Part shown: one piece after another, positions 56,881-64,000 of the stretch
How the letters are laid out: every line of letters begins with the position of its first letter
Numbering within the stretch: position 1 is the first letter of the stretch
NCBI RefSeq assembly: GCF_003576645.1
Contig: NC_044916.1
Span: forward strand, 16,035,477-16,099,476
DNA length: 64,000 nucleotides
Direction of reading: 5' to 3'
Source: Ipomoea triloba
Lineage: Eukaryota > Streptophyta > Magnoliopsida > Solanales > Convolvulaceae
Made by a program: the position numbers and the translations under genes
Notes under the pieces: generated by a model
What the model saw: only the letters and a program-made list of their open reading frames with translations
What the model was told of the DNA's origin: nothing
The model's database searches: none

Positions 56881-57766
56881 ACTACGCTTTAATACCAATT
56901 ATTCATTTTATAAATTAGGTTTGAATTACATATTTAAGCTGTGAGGAAATGTTCTTGAGTTTGGTTATGCTATGATGCAAAAAACTAACTGATGATAAAT
57001 TGATAAGTAATAAAGCATCACTAATCTTCATGTGCTTTTCTTTTCTCTCACAATTATACTATTAAAAATGATACAAATATTCTATTTTGGTACATCTAAG
57101 GTTCAAAAATTCAGCTTTTGACTTTTTTTTTTTTTAAAGTTATAATTTATAATTTCGAACACAACTTTTAGATCATCAATCCTTTTAAAATTCACCAAAC
57201 ACACTTATCTCTTGTCTTAATTAAGTATTATTGACGTGTCAGTGGTGTCACATGTCTTATTTCCCTTGGTTACAATTTATTCTTAAAATTAAGCACTTTT
57301 TGTAGGCACCCAAACTAATATGGTATTTTCCTATTACTTCTCTTTGTCTTCTAGAATGATCTCCCACCTGTACTTTGCGCTTGAGTCATTCTTCTTTCTC
57401 ACTCACTATAATAATCAAATGGAAAACTAAAAGGCCAATTCAGGTCTACTAAGAGAATCTTCTATAGTTGAACATGGGGGTATATTAATCTTCCCAATTT
57501 TGATAGGCCAATTTTCAACTGCTCACCGCATTCTACTGTGGAGTAAGGAGATGTGTATCTGCATACGAGTTTGTTGTTCATCAAATTCTTCTTGAGAATA
57601 CATTGCAATATGTTAGGCCATATATTGTGTAAAAAAAATAGCTACAAAGTTTTTGGAAAAGGAATTCTAAGATATACTCTGTAGATTAAGAAAGGTTAAT
57701 TGGTTGAACAATTGCTTTAATATCACTTAGCTTGTTGGTCTCTATAGCAAGTACAAATCTAGAGTT
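56881..57766. other. AT-rich DNA, nothing recognised
   Basis: No domain-bearing frame or repeat structure seen. Confidence 0.35.
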
Positions 57767-57793
57767 GGGGGGAGGGGGAGGGGGAGGGTGGGG
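57767..57793 (+). other. G-quadruplex-capable run
   Basis: Five G blocks of 6, 5, 5, 3 and 4 bases separated by single A or T, isolated in AT-rich DNA. Confidence 0.7.
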
Positions 57794-59207
57794 TTTGTAA
57801 ATAGAGTTTTAAACAGTTTTTCATATATATTTAAAAGGAAAAGTAAACCCCTTCAAAAAAAAAAGAAGGAAAAGTAAACTAATAGTGCATAGTATAAATA
57901 TTGAACTTGATAAGAATTTACTTTAAAGAAGGATTTTTGCAGCTTCGTTTATTTGAATGCGTAAGTGATTAATTTTGTGCGTGAATATGGTGAATTTGCA
58001 AGTAAATAATTAAATAGGTAAAGATAGAGAGATTTTTATAATGGCCTGTCCAGAAAATTCTCTATTCTACTATTCTCGTATAGTCTATGGAGGAATTTAA
58101 GATTTAAAAGTGGAAACCTTTTTAAAAGGATCAATCACAAAGTTCCCTAGCTACATGCATGCTCAACTGTTCAATGATAGTCGTTCGGAATAGATGTATC
58201 ACCTAGCAATTGGTCTCACTATTTGACTTTTCTGTTGCAAGGATCTTTCACCAAGTCCCCTTGAGTGTTGAGTCTCCAATTAAATTCCTCATGAATGAAA
58301 GTTGTGGTGCTGGACACCTTGAATCTTGATGATTCAAGTTGGAGCTAAGAACAATGAGTTTATCTTAAAAAACTAGATGTTCAAGCTAAGAATGTGAAAG
58401 TTCAAGAAAATTATTCTTCAAGCTGCTTCTAGGTTACCCTTTTACACTGAGCAACATTTGCCTTGGAGAGATTTGAACAACTTCAAATGTTACTGATGGA
58501 GCACAGTAAGGGGCAGCTGTGTCCAAAAGCTGCTATATCCCTTAAAATCTGTTGCTTCTTCATAACTTTGGCATGAAAGTCTCCCTTTGTAGGAAAATTG
58601 TGTTTAGATTATTTAGACCATTTTGCTAAGTTGTCAGTATATTTTAGATCCTTCTTGATATACTAGAATTGACACCTAAATTAAACATTAATCTTGTAAA
58701 TAACTTTCTGAAAAATAATACAGTACAATTTGAACTAATTCTCTCAGTTACATAAATTGTCACCAACTTAGATTTTTAAGAACAGTTGTGCGAGTCGTGT
58801 GCGGAGTCGCTACTCCGGAATCCGGTTATACCTCTATTCATGAAGTTTCTTTTACTACTGTTTCGCTGGTATTTTGTATTCTAACTTATAAAACTCCTGA
58901 AACTTTGAATGTCTTCGTATTACAAGGTCCCAATTGATATATATATAGGATGTTACACGTATACTAATTTTCCACCTTTCATGGTTTCACCTAGCTTCAA
59001 GCAGCTCATGCAGAAGAGTTTTGAGAGAGAGAGAAACCAAGATCATGCATGCTAAAATTCTTTGACCTTTAATTTTTCCTTTGAATTTCACAGGCATGAC
59101 CATACAAATAAACTGGACTACTAGAGATAATGATCACGTAAATGAATGTATGAGAGGTCCAATATTTGAAACTTTATTGGACTCAAATTTTACAATAGTT
59201 ATTCCAT
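57794..59207. other. Long stretch without recognised genes
   Basis: Only short frames on both strands, no known domain, no clear element ends. Confidence 0.35.
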
Positions 59208-59428
59208 GAACCCGGATCCAATTTTCAAGGTGGATCCGTTACAATTTACATACTAAATGTTCACAATTTGACAATTTACATACTGAATGTTCACAATTCA
59301 AATTGGGAACATTTAGTATGTAAATTGTACGTGAACATTTAGTTGTGAACATTCAATATATAAATTGTGAATACTCAGTATATATATTGTGTATTTCGGA
59401 CACGGATTCACCTTACAAGGACTTGATC
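59208..59428. mobile_element. Small MITE with GGATCC-containing inverted ends
   Basis: AAGGTGGATCCGT near the left faces AAGGTGAATCCGT near the right. The interior has ATTCACAA / TTGTGAAT words in both orientations (TACTAAATGTTCACAATT). Its layout is similar to the 589-bp MITE at 11218. Flanking duplication not identified. Confidence 0.5.
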
Positions 59429-59503
59429 GCTTGTGAAATTAGAATTTCCTTTTTGGTCAAAATATGTCAATAAAATAATAAAACAATAATACACAAACTT
59501 TTA

Positions 59504-60203
59504 CAGGGCGTTTGGTTTGAGGGAAAGAATTAGGTGGGAAAAGAATTGCAATTCCATGGGAAAAGAATAATGCGGGAATAAAGTGGGAGTTTAAATTCTA
59601 GTGTTTGGTTGACAGGAATAAAGTTACTGGGAATTTCAATTACAATGTTTAGTATACATGGAAATTGAGAGGGAATAAGTAATATAAAGTCCAAAATGCC
59701 CATTGTTATTATTATTATTTTATTATTATTATTATTATTTATAATTGACAAATTAATTCACAAATTGTTAGAGTTGTTGCATATAAAGAATGTAAATTTT
59801 GAAGAGTTCTGCATATAAAGAATTCAAATGAACATACACGAAAATTGTTGTATATAAACAATGCATATAAATAATAATGCAAATTTTGAATAGTTGTTGC
59901 ATATAAAGATTTAAATAAACATACACAAAGAGCAGTCGAAGAATAATACACGCTATAATTTAAAACGGAATGTCAGACATCAATTTTAGGTTAAAAAGGG
60001 GATGGTAAATTTGTCTCAAGATAAATTTTTTTCTTCCTAAAATTAATGGAATTAAAATCTCATGGGGGGCCATGGGATTCTAATTCCATGAAAATGAGGG
60101 AATTGCAATTCCCTCCAACCAAACGAAGGAATTTAGTACCATTCGGAATTATGTGGGAATTAAGTGGGAATGGAATTGTAATTCCCTCCAACCAAACACC
60201 CTG
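59504..60203. mobile_element. PIF/Harbinger-type MITE, 700 bp, TSD TTA
   Basis: Ends CAGGGCGTTTGGTTTGAGGG and facing CAGGGTGTTTGGTTGGAGGG; TTA at 59501-59503 and 60204-60206. Near the right end AATTCCCTCCAACCAAAC occurs twice. Confidence 0.82.
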
Positions 60204-60611
60204 TTAAAGATTTTTATAAACTTTAAAATTTTGGAGGTATTCAATTCAAACTTTTAGTTATATGATTAAGATTTTTAAAGATTTTCTAAAAATAGGGTGG
60301 TATTTTATTAAAACTTTTAAAGAATCTTTAAAAGTCCATTGATATTAGAAGAGTAATGAATTTTTATAGCCTTTTTTATATTGGATCTTCTTTTCAAATA
60401 TAAATAGTTAAAATTCATCTCTCAAACCTCATTTCTAAACTTTAGTTTCTTTCTACTAAGTCTGAATGCTTTCTCTTTCTATCTAAGCTCTATTTATTTA
60501 TATTTCTCTCTATTTAAACTCTAAAAACCTTATTATACAATAATCCGAGAAGTAAATGTAGTGTTTTTTTTTTTTTGTTTGGGTCAACAAAATCAAGACC
60601 CATCTTAGAGA

Positions 60612-60898
60612 ATGAATGTTGCTAGATTCTTGATAGGTTTCAATAAAGAGTATGCTGAAGTGAGATTAGAACTTATGGTGATGGATCCTATCCATCAATG
60701 AATAAGGTCTATGCTAAGATTTCTCAGGAAGATAGGCAAAATACAGCCAATGCAAATGATCAGCTGTTAGTTGTTAGAAAAATCTTCAAACATTTGCTTA
60801 ATTCAAGAATACATGGGTTGCAGATGATTAATGGTTTGGCTACGGAGGTTAATGGATTGTATTACTTAGAAAGACCAATTATGAAGAATGTTAATTAA
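60612..60898 (+). pseudogene. Copia gag/pre-integrase fragment
   Basis: Two overlapping frames, 60612-60701 (FLIGFNKEYAEVR, LMVMDPI) and 60698-60898 (NKVYAKISQEDRQ, then GLATEVNGLYYL). FL.GL...Y..VR..IL.MDP.P...K.F...Q.E.RQ is a plant copia gag signature and GLYYL belongs to the pre-integrase segment, so an internal deletion has joined distant parts. A frameshift separates the two frames. No LTR is seen. Confidence 0.6.
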
Positions 60899-61442
60899 TG
60901 CTACTAGCATAGTTTCAAGAAAATGAATCATTTTCCATTTCTTGATGGCATATATGTTTCTACCTCTTGCTTTGAGTTCTTAGGTGTAGCTATTCTGGGT
61001 GTTTTTCTATTGCATTTATCAATAAACTCCAGGAAAAGCATTGTCAAACGAAATAGAAATGAACTCGCAAACTAACTAACTGCAAAAGGGAAAGAGCAAA
61101 ATCTTCAAAACATCAAAATTAACCAACATCACAAACGAAATAAAATAAAATCAAATATATTCTCAATCAAGTACAATTGGAAGGAATCAATCCCCATAAT
61201 TTGCTCCCTTGCGCGATCTCAGTCTCTGATCTGCTAATTGGATTGTTGACGTTGCAAACTCCGCTGCTACCTTACTTGATACAGCCTGCTCTAACTTTCA
61301 TAGATTGACATGATAGTATGACATCGGCGAATATTGAATATGGCATGAAACAAAAACATTACAGCAATCAATAAGTATAAATGATCAACAAAAAAAAAAA
61401 AATTCAATGCACTAATTTAAGTACCATCACAAATGAATTATC
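60899..61442. other. 3' flank of the receptor kinase gene
   Basis: Noncoding. It probably includes the 3'UTR of the gene to the right; no other feature seen. Confidence 0.4.
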
Positions 61443-64000
61443 TCACCAAGGAATGGTCCCAATGTCTCCAAGTTCCACAAGGGTGTTTTTTATTGAATGT
61501 AACTCCTTGACCGCATTGCCAATGCTCATTCTGTTCTTGGGTAACTCCATCGAACAAGCTATTCCAATCTTAAAAACTGATACAAGGCATTCTATTATCT
61601 GGTCCTGAAGTACAAGGCTTCTAGAAGTTGCATTAGCTTCTTTGTGGAATAGCTTTGGATCCACAATCTCGGTGACTTGCTCAGGCATGCTCATTCTAAC
61701 ATAGTTATGAAGTGTTAAGCCATTATTGAAGATATCACTAGTAGGACTTTTATTGGTAAATATCTCTAACAAAAGGATTCCATAGCTATACATATCACCA
61801 AATGTTGACAAATCACTTCCCATCCCATACTCTGAAAAAATTCAAATTCAAGCATTAGTACTCTTTCACCAAAATTTATATATATACTCTAAAAGTCTTT
61901 ATGTTTAATGAGAATTGATTCTCTCTTAAAAGTTTCAAGATGATTAACTAAATAAATAAAAGAAAATAGCCTACCTGGAGCTGCATATCCAATAGTCCCT
62001 TTAATTCCTATAGATGAACTCTCTTGGTTAGATGAAGATGCAACTGTAACTTCCGTGGGAAAAAACTTTGCTAATCCAAAATCAGCCACGTGAGCAACTA
62101 AGTCTCCATCCAACAAAATATTGCTTGGCTTCAAATCACAATGTACTAAACCTGTCTCCAGCTGATTATGAAGATAATCAAGTGCATTTGCCACATCAAT
62201 TGCGATATTTACCCTTTGTAACAAGTTCAAACTCTTTGAATCATTATTTTCTCCCGTGTCTTTTGAGTGATTGTGCAACCAATTATCCAGACTACCATTG
62301 ATCATGTACTCATAAACAATGGCGATGAAGTCATTACCCTCATGGTCGATACTACAACAAGTGGTCAAAACTTTTACCAAGTTTCGGTGCCTAATTTGCC
62401 TCAATGCTTCACATTCCACCAAAAAGCTCTTGGATGCTCCTCTCACTTGAAGCTTGAACACTTTAATTGCAACTATTCCCAAACTACCATCAAGAATGCC
62501 TTTGTAAACAATGCTGAATTTTCCAAATCCAATTATGCTGGATTTAGAAAATTCATTAGTTGCCTTCTGGATACTCCAATATGACAACTTAGGCATGAAC
62601 TCTGTTGTTGCATCCAACTTTAAAGGCTGCTTGTTCTTCTGCTTGTAAATGAACACAATGAGAGCCACAATTATCAGCAGAATCAAAGTCCCACTTGACA
62701 TTAAAATTGCCAACTTTTGAATATGGGACAGATGTTGTCTTTCCCCTTCTCTTGGGCATGTTGGCAACCCAAATTGCGGAATACCTCCGCAGAGGTTAGA
62801 GTTACCACCAAGCACAACTTCAGTCTTGTTTTTAAAAATTCCTTCAGTAGGTATCTCACCTTCCAAATGGTTAAATGATAAATTCAATCGCTTCAAGTAC
62901 TGAAGTTTACCTAGAAATTCTGGTATTTTTCCTGTGAGGTAATTACAAGATAGATCTAGAATTTCTAGGCTTTTTAAAGAACTGAAAGAAGGAGGGATAA
63001 ATCCATGGAAAAGATTATGATTGATGTTGAGTTCAATCAAGCTAGTCAGGGCACCAATGGCACTTGGAAGTGTGCCTAAGAACATGTTGTTGGAGAGGTC
63101 TAGTGACAACAAATCTTTGAACCCACCAATCTCTACAGGAAGAGGACCTATAAAGTGATTGTGAGAGAGGTCTAAATGCACAAGTGATGTAACTTTAGGA
63201 AAATTTCCTTGGAGTTTGTTTCTGGAAAAATCTAATTCTAACAAATACTTCAACTTTTCAAAACTTATCGGTATAGTACCTTGCAACTCATTGAATTGTA
63301 GGTAAAGCCGACTAAGAAGGGACAGATTTCCCAATGAAATTGGAATCTCACCAAACAATTTGTTTCCTTCAAGGTTTAAACTGATGAGTTGTTGAAGGCT
63401 TCCCCATGAGCTTGGAATAGTACCGCCTAGCTGGTTTTCTGATAGGTGTAGGTATTGTAAGTTAACAAGATGACGAATTTCACTTGGAATAGTACCACTT
63501 ACAACATTTTCTGCAATGAGAAAAACCTGAAGTCTTGAAAAGTTTGCTATGAATCTGGGCAAAACCCCTCCAAAATTGCAGTTATCCAGATACAGGAGTG
63601 CTAGTGTAGCAGTACTATTGAGAAGAGATGAGATGAAATCCAAATTAGTGGATTTTCCATTACCAAGCGGATTGTCATAAAGTGAAAAATATTTTAGTCT
63701 AAGTCCACTAAATGACGGTACCCCTCCATAAAAATCATTATGACCAACAGCAAAATAGTATAGTGTTGTGGCATTTGACATTGAGATAGGAAGTCGCCCA
63801 CTTAAAAGATTATTACTAATAAAAAAATACTTTAGATTTGGAAGGGTAGAGCCTAAATTTGAAGGAAGATATCCCTCTCAAGTTTATTTTCTTGTACATC
63901 AATAGATACTAATGATGAGAGATTGAAAATGGATATGGGAATGGTAGAAGTCAGGTAGTTGGTGTGTACAATAATATCAGAAACTTTCTGCAGGCACCCA
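61443..64000 (-). CDS. LRR receptor-like kinase, subfamily XII (At3g47570-like), N-terminus outside window
   Basis: A plasma-membrane receptor of the EFR/FLS2/Xa21 type. Read leftwards: about eleven leucine-rich repeats (for example LSENQLGGTIPSSWGSL), a Cys pair (SNLCGGIPQFGLPTC), one membrane span (MSSGTLILLIIVALIVFIY) and a kinase with FGKFSIVYKG, the Lys in VAIKVF, VHCDLKPSN (non-RD) and VADFGLA. A phase-1 intron lies at 61832-61974 (donor CCAG|GTAG, acceptor TTTTTTCAG), joining AAP to EYG. The stop is at 61443-61445. The glycine loop has Ser in place of its third Gly. Near 63873-63880 a two-base insertion shifts the frame, so upstream repeats (LSSLVSIDVQENKLE) lie in another phase: a pseudogene, allele or error. 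Confidence 0.88.
61832..61974 (-). other. Intron of the receptor kinase gene
   Basis: 143 bp, GT-AG, located in the kinase domain between AAP and EYG. A conserved intron near the kinase C-terminus is common in this subfamily. Confidence 0.85.

Overview
The window is repeat-dense nuclear DNA from a flowering plant, most likely a eudicot. Evidence: very AT-rich intergenic DNA, a plant tRNA-Val(AAC), an At5g49610-type F-box gene, a subfamily XII LRR receptor kinase, and plant lineages of Ty3/gypsy, Ty1/copia, CACTA, Mutator, hAT, PIF/Harbinger and Helitron elements. I cannot name the species.

Layout. 1-8821: one minus-strand Ty3/gypsy (Tat/Ogre-like) retrotransposon with gag and protease but no reverse transcriptase or integrase; its left LTR is cut by the window edge. 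8822-18000: tRNA-Val, then nested cut-and-paste elements: a 1.65-kb Mutator-type element holding two smaller ones, a MITE holding a CACTA element, a Mutator-type element carrying a glycosyl hydrolase family 3 fragment, and several Tourist MITEs. 18000-20700: microsatellite, minisatellite and one gypsy LTR with adjoining 3' sequence. 21700-23690: an F-box gene with a 5'UTR intron, a TATA box and one frameshift. 23744-27439: a Helitron ending about 60 bp from that TATA box and carrying an Agenet-domain first exon. 27500-29700: a tandem array and a Pack-MULE candidate. 30177-38023: a decayed Sirevirus-like copia element. 38024-47190: a second, truncated copia element split by a 3.4-kb CACTA element that carries a C48/Ulp1-like peptidase gene and contains a hAT MITE. 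47200-48452: a second Helitron-like end with a DUF538 gene fragment. 49388-51546: exons of an RPA1-like OB-fold protein. 52602-53526: another Pack-MULE candidate. 54100-55107: a gypsy pol tail and LTR. 55237-60900: MITEs, a tRNA-Gln fragment, a copia gag fragment and bare DNA. 61443-64000: LRR receptor kinase, N-terminus outside the window.

The genes do not form a pathway. What unites the window is transposition: elements inserted into one another with readable target-site duplications (TSDs), and at least four elements carrying recognisable or gene-like host fragments (GH3, Agenet, DUF538, C48 peptidase). The likely host genes are tRNA-Val, the F-box gene (frameshifted), the RPA1-like gene (one nonsense codon) and the receptor kinase (one frameshift). 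Exon boundaries were read by eye from splice signals and family alignment from memory; none was computed.
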